Below the pieces are notes generated by a model. It saw nothing but the letters and a program-made list of their open reading frames with translations, was not told the origin of the DNA and made no database searches. The translations under genes were made by a program, and so were the position numbers. A stretch of 64,000 nucleotides of DNA from Tritrichomonas musculus (taxonomy: Eukaryota > Parabasalia > Tritrichomonadida > Tritrichomonadidae): assembly GCA_039105265.1 (NCBI GenBank), contig JAPFFF010000023.1:1364001-1428000 (forward strand), in the 5' to 3' direction. This document shows, piece after piece, positions 40,197-49,724 of the stretch (position 1 is the stretch's first letter; the number at the start of each line of letters is the position of its first letter).

Positions 40197-41333
40197 ATGC
40201 TAAAATACCCATTTAGTAGTAAGTACAAGTATTTTGAATTTCATGATTTTCCCAAAGAACCATATGTACAAGATTATAGACTTAAATCCTGCGCCCAGTA
40301 TATGAAACCTAATTTTAGTAACGAACCTGGTTGCTGGGAAGTAGATTTAATGTTTGTGAAGAACACTATTTACCTTGTCATGATTAACGTTAATACAAGA
40401 TTCTTGATAGTAGAGCCAATAGAAAATCGAAAAGCAGGAACGTTATCAGAGGAAATTGTAAATATTATTGTGAAATATGATGTAAATATTGTTACTATCA
40501 AGTGTGATGGAGAGAAAAGTTTGCTTGCTGTGAAGAACGATATTATTGCTCTTAGGTTAGAAGATGATTCTGTTTCATTTGTTCCTGCAATTCACAATAT
40601 TGTTCGTGAAAGTAACTTGAGAGGTAAGGATAAAATACTAGAGGAAATTATTAACAATCATAACACAGGAATACTAAAGAAAATATTGCCAACATACAAT
40701 GACGAATTTGATGTAAATTCTATTAAATCTTGGTCAGTATACAGAATCAAATTTGTAGTAAATTCTTCTCCATTTGCTCTCGCCCATAAGACTGTAGACT
40801 CTGTAATACGAACTTTACGAAATTCTTTTGGTGCAAACGACACAAAAATAGCAAACAACAATTTTATGCAGCAAATGGTACTCTACTATAATAATACTCC
40901 TCATAGATCCTTAAGACTAAGAAACTACAATTATACTGACGAAGATGAAACAGAAGTAAAGTTACCAGGAAAATATATTTACTATACCCCTGCACAAATG
41001 CAAAATAATACTGACCTTGAATGGAGGTATATAAGAATGATGAGAAGTAAATTACAGGAAATACAGCAGAAACAGAAGCACAAAGGTCTACTAACATACA
41101 AGAAAGGAAATATAATTCTTGTTCATGTTGATTATGGCAAGACTGAAAAGAAATTTGATAAACGTAGAAGAGTCTTTAATGAAATTGCAACTTTCTTAGC
41201 ATACTCTAATGGTAATATCATTTGTAAACTTCAAAATAATAAAATAGCACAAGTTCCTATTGCATATACCAAAAAAGTTGCTGATAACTATGATAAACTT
41301 AGTGCAGATTATAAATTGTACTTTGGTTTGTAA
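40197..41333 (+). CDS. Polinton integrase (retroviral-type, RNase H fold)
   Basis: From ATG 40197 (MLKYPFSSKYKYF) 378 residues. The RNase H-fold core begins with CWEVDLMFV (first acidic strand, Asp50), followed by the strand IYLVMINVNTRFLIVEPI and the second acidic strand NIVTIKCDGEKS (Asp104), then the helix HKTVDSVIRTLRNSFG and YYNNTPHRSLR, the standard integrase signature region. The C-terminal part (YKKGNIILVHVDYGK... YSNGNIICKLQNNK) is an SH3-like barrel as in Polinton and retroviral integrases. It would cut and join the element's ends, leaving the 6-bp duplication seen here. Confidence 0.9.
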   Translation: MLKYPFSSKYKYFEFHDFPKEPYVQDYRLKSCAQYMKPNFSNEPGCWEVDLMFVKNTIYLVMINVNTRFLIVEPIENRKAGTLSEEIVNIIVKYDVNIVTIKCDGEKSLLAVKNDIIALRLEDDSVSFVPAIHNIVRESNLRGKDKILEEIINNHNTGILKKILPTYNDEFDVNSIKSWSVYRIKFVVNSSPFALAHKTVDSVIRTLRNSFGANDTKIANNNFMQQMVLYYNNTPHRSLRLRNYNYTDEDETEVKLPGKYIYYTPAQMQNNTDLEWRYIRMMRSKLQEIQQKQKHKGLLTYKKGNIILVHVDYGKTEKKFDKRRRVFNEIATFLAYSNGNIICKLQNNKIAQVPIAYTKKVADNYDKLSADYKLYFGL

Positions 41334-41336
41334 TAA

Positions 41337-41666
41337 ATGCCAAAACAATATTTCCATACACAAGATAAAGATTTTCAGCTTCCTCTAGAATTTGTAAGCA
41401 GCAGAAACAAAAGGTATATCGTAGTTCAGTATGTAGGTGCAATAGTGAAAGATACTCTTGTTGGAGATTTGATGGTGCACAGTAATATAGTTCAGCAATA
41501 TGGTTACTGTGATAATTTTATAATGTTGGCCAACAGAAGACAAACCAAATATAGAAAATATTTGTTTCTTGGACATGAACGAAATTACAAAATCTGGTTC
41601 ACAGATCTTTACGGAAATGATATTGTACCTTCTGCATTCATACTAAGTTGTCTTCTTATTTATTAG
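41337..41666 (+). CDS. Polinton protein of unknown function (109 aa)
   Basis: Four bases after the integrase stop, and ending two bases before the next ATG, so part of a tight same-strand run. The product is beta-rich (RYIVVQYVGAIVKD, NFIMLANRRQTKYRKYLFLGH, YKIWFTDLYGNDI) with a hydrophobic C-terminus. I do not recognise it; a single jelly-roll-like minor capsid piece is possible from beta content but unsupported. Confidence 0.6.
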   Translation: MPKQYFHTQDKDFQLPLEFVSSRNKRYIVVQYVGAIVKDTLVGDLMVHSNIVQQYGYCDNFIMLANRRQTKYRKYLFLGHERNYKIWFTDLYGNDIVPSAFILSCLLIY

Positions 41667-41668
41667 AA

Positions 41669-43129
41669 ATGTCTGTCAGACCAGGAAAAGAAATAGTATG
41701 TGATGATGTAAATTATTCTACACTCGCTGTTAGTACAAAAGGATATGTGATATACGCCTTTCCAATAAAATATGAATTACCAAAAATGTGCTTGAGCAAA
41801 GGACAAGCTGTAATAGACACATATCCATGCTACTATATCAAACTTGAAGAAGACTATTTTCCAACAATAATTTTTGTTATACGTTTTATTTGTGGAAGGG
41901 AGGTTGTTGTTCTAATGAAAGATAGAGATATAGATTATAGTAAATCAAGATTATTATATGCTTTTAATCTTGATTCTTTCAAACCAAAGTTTGCAGAAAT
42001 AAAAGTTGTAAGTAAATTAACAGAGTCAAGTGAGTTCATATACCCTTTCAAACTTGATCCTGATTGTGATGATGAAATTAAAGAAAAGTATGTAAGCCAA
42101 CTTTCACAAAAAGTTGATCAAATTCACCCAGAAATCTTACCAAAAAATTATTCTCAAAAACACTGGTATAATTTTTGCTGTTACCAGGATAATAGAGCTC
42201 GTACACAAGAACCTCCAACATTTCCTTGTTTATCTCCACAAGAGAGAGCAGAACTTAAAGAAAAACGAAGATTAGAGAAAGAAGAACAAGAAAAACAAAT
42301 GAAAAAGGCTGAACAAAAGAAAAAGAAAAAAGAAGCTGAATATCATAAAAAGAGACAAGAAGAAATCAGAAAATTCAATGAAGCTCCTAAGCTCGATATT
42401 CAAACTGGAAAAATAATATACAACAAACCTTATGATCTTGTTGGTGAGGGTAGGTACAAAGCTATAATATATAAGAGACAGAATGCTAATGTAAATACAA
42501 ATTTACATGACTTTCCAACAGAAAAAACAGAACTTGATATTGATCCAAATGAATCTTTAATATTTGACAATCATCCTTATCAACAAAGGCTAGCATTACC
42601 TCTATATCACGCACGTTCGACTCAAGTACCAAAACCCCCAAAACCCCCAGTACCAAAAAAGACAGTGGCGCTCCGGCCGAGCCTACGCGAGGCAGGAGGT
42701 AAGAAAAAAGAAATTATACCAAAATCTACAAAGCTTGTTAGAGATAGAATAAGAAGAGCACATAACGAAGAAAAGAAAGTTTATCCTAGTGATAGTGATA
42801 GTGATAGTGAGCCTGTGGAAATTCAATATGGCTATCTTGTTATGGATGATGATAAACCAGCACCACCACCGAAACCCCAACAACAACCAAAACAACAACA
42901 ACAACAACCAAGCTCAGGACGAGCTTTAGCGAGTCCACCACAAAGCTCGAGCTCAAAACAAATTTTCCCACCACCAAATTTAAATAAAACATATACTGCA
43001 AGTATGAGAATTGTAAAAGATGAGAATCTGCGAGGGACAGAGGACCGAGCTGAACCTAAAAGAAGACAAACCAAAAATAAAAAAGTTCTATCTCCATCTG
43101 AAATCGACGATTCTATTTTAAATATTTAA
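41669..43129 (+). CDS. Polinton protein with beta domain, charged coiled coil and Pro-rich tail (486 aa)
   Basis: ATG 41669 follows the previous stop. Residues 1-165 form a beta-rich domain similar in flavour to the preceding 109-residue protein (TKGYVIYAFPIKYELPK, IIFVIRFICGREVVVLM). Residues ~185-240 are a very charged helix (EKRRLEKEEQEKQMKKAEQ), and the rest is disordered with PKPPKPPVPKK, DSDSDSE and Gln/Pro runs. Its stop overlaps the convergent 893-residue gene: TTAA at 43126-43129 supplies a stop to both strands. Function unknown. Confidence 0.62.
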   Translation: MSVRPGKEIVCDDVNYSTLAVSTKGYVIYAFPIKYELPKMCLSKGQAVIDTYPCYYIKLEEDYFPTIIFVIRFICGREVVVLMKDRDIDYSKSRLLYAFNLDSFKPKFAEIKVVSKLTESSEFIYPFKLDPDCDDEIKEKYVSQLSQKVDQIHPEILPKNYSQKHWYNFCCYQDNRARTQEPPTFPCLSPQERAELKEKRRLEKEEQEKQMKKAEQKKKKKEAEYHKKRQEEIRKFNEAPKLDIQTGKIIYNKPYDLVGEGRYKAIIYKRQNANVNTNLHDFPTEKTELDIDPNESLIFDNHPYQQRLALPLYHARSTQVPKPPKPPVPKKTVALRPSLREAGGKKKEIIPKSTKLVRDRIRRAHNEEKKVYPSDSDSDSEPVEIQYGYLVMDDDKPAPPPKPQQQPKQQQQQPSSGRALASPPQSSSSKQIFPPPNLNKTYTASMRIVKDENLRGTEDRAEPKRRQTKNKKVLSPSEIDDSILNI

Positions 43130-45807
43130 GCTTCATCTTCATCATCATCATTATCATTATCGTCACTTAAAAGAGCATCTTTGGTTTTGATATCATAGTG
43201 ATGAACTTCACTCTTACGTTCTATTTGTTGTTTCTTGTACTGGTCTTTATAATTTGCGTATCCACTACCACTACCATAAAGTTTATCTACAATAGCTGTT
43301 AGACGTTTTGTATAGAAATCTTTGTTTTCTTTAATTTCTTTTGGTGCTGCAGACAAAACTTGTTCTTGTATAAGTTCCTGTATAGCTTCTCGTCCAGGTT
43401 TCTCACCTAACATGAGTATTTCTGCGAAAACTAATAGGAATAATCTTTCTAGAATTCTAATGAAAGCAGCATGAGTTTTATTACTCTTTTCAAGATTTTC
43501 TACTTTAATTTCTCCTGTCTTGATATCTATGATAGGATTTATATAATCTGATCCTATTTTTACGGTTTTCGGTCCTGCTCTTTCATTATAAGCTGCTTTG
43601 TGATCTCGTTTGTAATTTACCCAAGCAGGGTAAGTTAATTTTTTACCGTTAAATTCTTTTGCTTCTACTTCACGTTTGACACCAAGATCAACAACAATAA
43701 TGTACATAGCATTTGATAAACCTAGATAATTTAGAAGCCTGATTACAGATTTGTATTCTGGATAAGCTACATCCCAAAAGAACTTCCAGATATGAGAGAA
43801 AATAGATGCCCAGTATGAGCTAGGAGACAGTCTTTTGCTTATTCTTGGTTTTCCTAAACCTAATTTCGTATAATGATCTGTATATTTTTGCATTTCTTCT
43901 GTTTCTTTAAGTTTATATTCACCTTTGGCCCAATCAACGTTGTCGATAGACTTTTCAAATTGTGATGCTAGCCAAACATTAAATGGAGTTTCTTTTCTAG
44001 CTTCACGTGATCTGAATTGTGATTTCCATACTTTCTTATATGGACTAGCACGAACAATCTTATATCCGTTAATAATTCTTGGTACTCCACGTTTATCTAC
44101 AAGTACAATATCATCAACTAAATCTCCATTCAAATCTGTAATATTAACTCCGTTAGGATCTTTTGTGTTTGGTGGAAGAAGCCTGTAGCGAGGTTGTCCA
44201 GAATCATCTACATGATTATAAGCATATTCTTGTGCTAAATCTCGTGTAGCTGCATTCGGTATATACTTTATACGGAAATTACCATTGATGATGATATCTA
44301 ATAATTGTTGATTGTAAAAGGAAACATCCCCGTCTCCTGATAATTTTGCTATTTTGAAAGAACTTTTGAGTTTATCTGGTATATCTTTTACATCTCTATT
44401 TTTTCTTTGACCTACAGTTCTTTTAGGTTTCTTCAACAAATCTTCTGTAAAATCCTTGTCAGGCATATAAGTATTTTCACGATTAAATTCACCATAAGGT
44501 TTAAATCTTTTAGCAGCGCTATCAGCAAACCTTACTTCTTGGTCTTCTAACTTTTTTCCTCCTTTACGTGGATTTCTATAGGCTGCTATAGATGAATTTA
44601 GATTGTTAAGTTCATCATCATTATCAATTTCATCATCATCACTATATACTATAACTTCCTCTCGTGACATGGTTTTAGGTTCTAAAAAATATTCATTTTC
44701 ATTGTCATCGCTATTCATATTGTAAAAGATTTCTCGATCTCCGTTCTCGGAAATATACTTTAATAAGTTTTGGAGTTGCTCTTTATTCTTAGGTTCTGTA
44801 GTAGAATCAAAAATGTTTGTCTCACGAATAGCAGCATGCAACTGTAAAACAAGATTTCTTACTCTGGTATCAGAATCATCTTTTGGAGAGCAAGCACGAT
44901 TGTAATAACTATAGAGATTCTCTTCTGTGAAATTTTCATTTAACAAACCAAATTTACGAAGCTGTGCAGCATCTACAGCAGAAGATTTATTATATGAGTT
45001 TACTAACCTTTCTTTTTCTTCATTACTCATGTTTTGTAAGTTTTGTTTGTCAATTTCAGCAAGCTTGCTCACAGTTTCTATATTTGTTTGTCTTCTTTGA
45101 TTTTCGAATTTCATCAAATCTTCCACAAGCCCAGCAATCTTGTCAGAGTTTCTATTATTAGAATCAATATTCTTTGTCAAAGTTTCTACAAGAGACCTAA
45201 TTTGCTTTGTATCCTTTTTGTTGAATAAAGGATATTTATCAGGATCATCTGCAATTCTGTAGTATAACAAAAGTGAATCTGCAACATTTTTTTCAAGTAC
45301 AATTATATTAGTAAGCGTAGATAAATCTTCATTATATCTGTTTCTGTAATAATGTTTATCAGACTCGGGTTCTTCTTCCTCTTCTATTTTAAGTTCAGCA
45401 GTATCATCATCATCATCAACAATATTAATTAGGGGTGGAGGTGCGGATTTCTTTTGTTTGGTTTTGTTAGGAATATTAAGTTTTACATATGATGTAGGTT
45501 TCACATATGAAGATATATCTTGAAAATATTTTGCTTTTGACTCTAATATTTTTGCTAAATCAGCTTTCTGGCGTTGACTCCCTTTAGGTCTAGTTTTGTA
45601 AAAAGTCAACATTTCTTGTAGTTTATCTTGGGCATCTTTTACATAATTTTTAGAATTGTTGGCAATTTCTATGATATTCCAAAGAATAATTTCTTTATTT
45701 GTGTCAGTCACACTAGTCCAGTTTACATACATAAACACTAGCATATTTCTATAGTCTTTATTTTTTACTTGGCTCTTGATAATTTCTTCATCTATGTCGA
45801 ACATCAT
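43126..45807 (-). CDS. Large Polinton protein of unknown function (893 aa)
   Basis: A long open frame from ATG 45805-45807. The first two thirds are helical and charged (DIDEEIIKSQVKNKDYRN, KNKEQLQNLLKYISENGD, with acidic linkers), followed by a basic segment (KRTVGQRKNRDVKD) and a more conserved-looking C-terminal third with aromatic clusters (SSYWASIFSHIWKFFWDVAY, LNYLGLSNAMYIIVVDLG). It ends in an Asp/Glu tail. No catalytic motif is seen. Its size and location among capsid genes suggest a structural or terminal-protein-type role; I cannot choose. Its ATG is five bases from that of the divergent fibre gene. Confidence 0.6.
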   Translation of the reverse strand: MMFDIDEEIIKSQVKNKDYRNMLVFMYVNWTSVTDTNKEIILWNIIEIANNSKNYVKDAQDKLQEMLTFYKTRPKGSQRQKADLAKILESKAKYFQDISSYVKPTSYVKLNIPNKTKQKKSAPPPLINIVDDDDDTAELKIEEEEEPESDKHYYRNRYNEDLSTLTNIIVLEKNVADSLLLYYRIADDPDKYPLFNKKDTKQIRSLVETLTKNIDSNNRNSDKIAGLVEDLMKFENQRRQTNIETVSKLAEIDKQNLQNMSNEEKERLVNSYNKSSAVDAAQLRKFGLLNENFTEENLYSYYNRACSPKDDSDTRVRNLVLQLHAAIRETNIFDSTTEPKNKEQLQNLLKYISENGDREIFYNMNSDDNENEYFLEPKTMSREEVIVYSDDDEIDNDDELNNLNSSIAAYRNPRKGGKKLEDQEVRFADSAAKRFKPYGEFNRENTYMPDKDFTEDLLKKPKRTVGQRKNRDVKDIPDKLKSSFKIAKLSGDGDVSFYNQQLLDIIINGNFRIKYIPNAATRDLAQEYAYNHVDDSGQPRYRLLPPNTKDPNGVNITDLNGDLVDDIVLVDKRGVPRIINGYKIVRASPYKKVWKSQFRSREARKETPFNVWLASQFEKSIDNVDWAKGEYKLKETEEMQKYTDHYTKLGLGKPRISKRLSPSSYWASIFSHIWKFFWDVAYPEYKSVIRLLNYLGLSNAMYIIVVDLGVKREVEAKEFNGKKLTYPAWVNYKRDHKAAYNERAGPKTVKIGSDYINPIIDIKTGEIKVENLEKSNKTHAAFIRILERLFLLVFAEILMLGEKPGREAIQELIQEQVLSAAPKEIKENKDFYTKRLTAIVDKLYGSGSGYANYKDQYKKQQIERKSEVHHYDIKTKDALLSDDNDNDDDEDEA

Positions 45808-45812
45808 TTATT

Positions 45813-47528
45813 ATGTCCAAAATGTTCACAATAGAGCAGGCTGGCAGTATTAAGAAAGTAAATACTATAGACGAGCTTATCATAGAATATATAAGAAAAT
45901 ACTCGTGTCAAGGTGGAGTTAGTTCAAGTCCGAATATAAATGTTGAGGAAATCAAAAAAATGTTGGAACCATATGCACTTTCTACAGACTTATTTGAGTT
46001 TCTTAAGACCGAAGAATTTAATAAAGAAATCCTGAATTATGTTTCAAATAAGGAACTTGAAAATGAATATCGCAAGAAAAATGATCTTATTTATGAAGAT
46101 ACAACTCTCTTAACTACAGCTGTTGCAGATGAAAAATATAGACTAAAAGATGATATTCCAACTGTAGTAAATTCACAGCAGTATGATGAAAGTTCTACTA
46201 CAAATGATAACGTGGTTCCTACTGTAAAATTAGTGGAAGATTTGACGACGAAACATAATTTATTTACGTATGATACTGGAAAAAATGAAATTGTGATGAC
46301 AAACACAGATAATAATAAATGTGTATCTTTAGAATCACATTATGGAAATCCAGCTTTAAAGATTGTGAATTATGATTCTTCTTATAATGAAGCTAGTTTT
46401 GGAGCTACACCCTGTGGTTTTTTAATAAGTGATATAAATGATAATATTATTCTTCATTACGATAAAGATGACAAACAAACTTTATTAGCAAATCCCTGTA
46501 ATCTTGAGGATCAGAAACCTTTTCTTACAGAAGTCACAGCAGATGAAAGATATAATAGAAAAGAGTGTACTCTAGCTATAAAAGCTATGTTTGAAGATGG
46601 AACTTCTACAGCTTTTCCTATCACGCATAATATAAGTGCAAATGACAAAGAAGTATATGTAAAAATAGAAGATACAGCTGAGTATGTTTCAGGTTATGTC
46701 GCTTATGAGAGTGACAAAGTTGGCTATATAAAATGCAAGGTTGACAGTGAAACTACAATTTTGTTTGTAAAGACTGTGACAGAAAATGTTTTTACTTATG
46801 GTGATTATACTTATGATGTTAGTAATGGTAGAATCACTACTCTAGAAACAGTAGCGAAGTTAACAAAGTTTGTTCCAAGTATAGTATACAATGATAAGGT
46901 TACTAAGTTTAGTAAAATTCAGCTTAACGCTAATTGTCCTTCAAGTATCTCTGTTGCTACTGATTTCAATGGTAGAGATATAACTTCTTTATATAGATTT
47001 GGAAATTTATCTAAAACTGTAATTCATATAGATTTCACTAACTTTGATATTTCTAATGTTACAATTTGCTCAGATTTTGCAAATAAATGTAATAACCTAG
47101 AGACTATAAAATTTGATAAGAGATATAGTAATAATTTATGTAAGTATTTCGATTGGATGTTTATAGAATGTCGTAAACTAAAGGAAGTTGATTTATCTAT
47201 GTTCTATTCGAGGAATGTGGTAAATATTGGAAGTATATTTATGGCCTGTACAGTTTTAGAAGTTATAGATATTTCAAACTTAATCATAACAGCCATGACT
47301 CAGTCTTGTACTGGTATGTTTGAAGCTTGCCGTAACCTAAAAATATTGTATATACATGATAGCATGTATGATCTTATTTCATATGCTTTTGAATACAGAA
47401 TTAAAGCAAAATTAGTGAAATCAACTTATAAAGATAGAGAATGTTATATTCCAGAAAATTATCTAGAAGAAGTGCAAAATAGTGATTGTGCTCTGAAAAG
47501 TGATATTCTACTGCAATTCTCTGACTGA
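45813..47528 (+). CDS. Fibre-like protein with BspA-type (DUF285) C-terminal repeats
   Basis: 571 residues. The N-terminus is helical, then come modules separated by the phrase LTEVTADERY / LTTAVADEKY, which resembles the trimeric shaft repeats of phage and viral fibres. The last ~190 residues carry DUF285/BspA-type leucine-rich units: FANKCNNLETIKF, MFIECRKLKEVDLSMF, IFMACTVLEVIDISNL, MFEACRNLKILYI. Trichomonads have huge families of BspA-like surface proteins, so a receptor-binding tip derived from a host adhesin is plausible. Head-to-head with the 893-residue gene, five bases apart. Confidence 0.7.
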   Translation: MSKMFTIEQAGSIKKVNTIDELIIEYIRKYSCQGGVSSSPNINVEEIKKMLEPYALSTDLFEFLKTEEFNKEILNYVSNKELENEYRKKNDLIYEDTTLLTTAVADEKYRLKDDIPTVVNSQQYDESSTTNDNVVPTVKLVEDLTTKHNLFTYDTGKNEIVMTNTDNNKCVSLESHYGNPALKIVNYDSSYNEASFGATPCGFLISDINDNIILHYDKDDKQTLLANPCNLEDQKPFLTEVTADERYNRKECTLAIKAMFEDGTSTAFPITHNISANDKEVYVKIEDTAEYVSGYVAYESDKVGYIKCKVDSETTILFVKTVTENVFTYGDYTYDVSNGRITTLETVAKLTKFVPSIVYNDKVTKFSKIQLNANCPSSISVATDFNGRDITSLYRFGNLSKTVIHIDFTNFDISNVTICSDFANKCNNLETIKFDKRYSNNLCKYFDWMFIECRKLKEVDLSMFYSRNVVNIGSIFMACTVLEVIDISNLIITAMTQSCTGMFEACRNLKILYIHDSMYDLISYAFEYRIKAKLVKSTYKDRECYIPENYLEEVQNSDCALKSDILLQFSD

Positions 47529-47960
47529 AATTCTACTGTTGATCTAGAACCTTATGCTCTCAAGACAGATATTCCAACTGTAGTAAATTCACAGCAGTAT
47601 GATGAAAGTTCTACCACAAATGATGTTGCTGTACCTACTGTAAAATTAGTAGAAGAACTAACAAAAGATAATTTGTTTGCGTATGATGCAGAAAAGAATT
47701 CTATCGTGATAGCGAACACCGATAATAGTAAACATGTGTCTTTAGAATCAAATTATGGAGATCCAGCTTTGAAGATTATAAATTATGGTTCTTCTTATAA
47801 TGAAGTTAGATTTTGGGCTTACACATAGCACTTTTATAATTTCTGATGATTCTAATAAAGATTTCTTGAGATATGATAAAATTGATAAGAAAACTTATCT
47901 TCAAAATCCACACAATATTAATTTCGAACCTCTACTTACAGAAGTCACAGCAAATGAAAA
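46145..47960. repeat. Direct duplication linking the two fibre-like genes
   Basis: A ~400-bp block at about 46145-46560 recurs at about 47563-47960. The word GATATTCCAACTGTAGTAAA begins near 46152 and 47570, and the match continues through the VNSQQYDESSTTND, VPTVKLVE, SLES-YG-PALKI and LTEVTA coding segments. The repeats flank the BspA-type end of the first gene. The divergence is moderate, older than the terminal repeats' divergence. Confidence 0.85.
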
Positions 47961-48720
47961 ATATGTGAAAACTACGGGGAATTCAACTATAGAAGGTACA
48001 ATAAATATACACCCGCAGTACAATACGGTTATTAATGGTTGTTATGAAAATAATAAGGGTAAATATATAGTTTTTGGTGAAAATGAAGATAAAAGTGCAG
48101 AATTCTCATACAGATATAATACAGAAGGAAGTTGTGGCCAGTTTAATATAAATGTTGATGCTGGACAACTTTTAAATGTTACTAGAATAAGTTTTCAAGA
48201 TACAAATACTATATTATATAGTAATTTAAATGTTGGTGGTAATTTGCGTGTATCAGGAACAATAACAGGAACAATATCAAATAGCACCACTATTACTCAC
48301 TACTCTCCCATAGAAACTTCTGTAAATTCTATTTCTGATTTCATAGTTGGAGCTCCCGTTTATCTTACTGGACATGTGTACAAGAGAAAGAATGATATTT
48401 GGGAAGTTTCTACATTAGAGGATACCACTGACTGTATTTGCTCTGTGAAAACACAAGGAACATGGAAAGAGTACGTAGGAATTTGTACTAGTATAGATGC
48501 CAAAAATAGCGCAATTACGTTTGCCAGTCACGGCGATTATCTTGTGCGTGTTACAGACTCGAGTTGCTATTGCGTGGGAGATGAAGTTTTCATAGATGAT
48601 GACAATAAACTAAAGATTCTTGCTGGTGCTACTGCTATTACTGCAAAAATAAGAAGAATGACAGTGGGAATTATTACTAGTATTATAAGTGAAAATATAC
48701 TTGCAGTATTCAAAAGTTAA
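47530..48720 (+). pseudogene. Second fibre-like gene, apparently broken
   Basis: This copy shares the N-terminal module with the preceding fibre gene but has a different, longer end: TEVTANEKYVKTTGNSTIEG, then a beta-rich shaft (LNVGGNLRVSGTITGTISN) and a knob-like end (YLTGHVYKRKNDIWEVS, DYLVRVTDSSCYCVGDEV). GTITGTI-type shaft repeats and the terminal globular region are characteristic of tail-fibre or spike proteins. It looks broken about once. The two genes therefore offer alternative tips on a common base. Confidence 0.62.
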
Positions 48721-49009
48721 GCTTATTTATAAGTTTGTCAGTCATGTAAATAGACAAATTTATATTATATTTTTCTTTGAGTTCTCGTCTTACATATGAG
48801 ATTTGTTTGTGTTTTGGTAACTTTGCTATTTCAGCTTTGTTATCCTCATTTTGTATATACTCTATAACTTGCTTTCTTTGATCTTCATTCATATTTTTGC
48901 TTTTGTTGAATGGTGCTGTTCTTGTTTTAGGTTTGTGTTGTTTGTGCAAGATTTCGTTCAAAAGTTGTTTAATCTCAGCTAAGGATTCTAAAATTTCTTG
49001 TTCTGACAT
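48710..49009 (-). CDS. Small Polinton protein, helical (99 aa)
   Basis: From ATG 49007-49009 (MSEQEILESLAEIKQLLNEIL). An N-terminal coiled coil, a basic linker (KPKTRTAPFNKSKN) and a C-terminal helical domain (QISYVRRELKEKYNINLSIYMTDKLIN) that looks like a small DNA-binding or helix-turn-helix fold. It overlaps the convergent fibre-like gene's end by 11 bp. Function unknown. Confidence 0.58.
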   Translation of the reverse strand: MSEQEILESLAEIKQLLNEILHKQHKPKTRTAPFNKSKNMNEDQRKQVIEYIQNEDNKAEIAKLPKHKQISYVRRELKEKYNINLSIYMTDKLINKLNF

Positions 49010-49062
49010 TGTTGTTTGAAATAAAAATAAAAATAAGAATAAAGTTTTTTGTATCAACTTTT

Positions 49063-49671
49063 CTAAGTTAGTCCATATTGATATTTAAAATTATTAACAG
49101 CTATAGTAGTTTTTTTATGATTTCTATCAAGAACATTTATACTTTTATGACCTCCTTTTGTTGTGATGATATGCATAATTCTATATACACTATCAGTAAT
49201 TCTTTTATAAAATATGTCTTCATTTGTATCTTCATTATAATAGTAATAATATTCATTTGGCTCAAGTTCTCTTCTTTCATTTTTCAAGTCATAATATGTA
49301 ATCATAATTGAATCTTCAGGTATATCATCTATAAATTCATATTTTACACCATGTTTTGATGAAATATTTCTACTGTTTTCTGAATGTGAGACCCAACGTA
49401 AATTCTCTATATGATTATCAGTTCTATCTCTATTAATATGATCTACAAGATGAAAATTATTTGGATTAGGTATAAATTGTCTAGCAATAATTTTGTGTTT
49501 AGTAATATGAGTTCTATTTAAGTTAATACGTGTATAACCATCACTATCAGTATTTTCTTTAACAATATACTTATTATCTTTTCTTCTAATAGTAAATGGA
49601 AATACTGTAAGAATCTCATAATCTGGATATTCATTTATGGTTACAAAATCTATAATTTGTTCTTCTGACAT
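49063..49671 (-). CDS. HNH endonuclease (homing-type), copy 2
   Basis: 202 residues from ATG, with the same layout as the copy at 33717-34295: YPDYEILTVFPFTIRRKDNK, GYTRINLN, HKIIARQFIPNP, then the HNH core LVDHINRDRTDNHIENLRW. The two cores share most residues but the proteins have diverged well beyond recent duplication. It lies 53 bp downstream of the polymerase gene. Likely a NUMOD4-HNH homing nuclease. Confidence 0.86.
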   Translation of the reverse strand: MSEEQIIDFVTINEYPDYEILTVFPFTIRRKDNKYIVKENTDSDGYTRINLNRTHITKHKIIARQFIPNPNNFHLVDHINRDRTDNHIENLRWVSHSENSRNISSKHGVKYEFIDDIPEDSIMITYYDLKNERRELEPNEYYYYYNEDTNEDIFYKRITDSVYRIMHIITTKGGHKSINVLDRNHKKTTIAVNNFKYQYGLT

Positions 49672-49724
49672 TTAGTGTAAATAATAATTAAAATATTTCA
49701 AATTCAAAAATAAGAATAAAGTTT

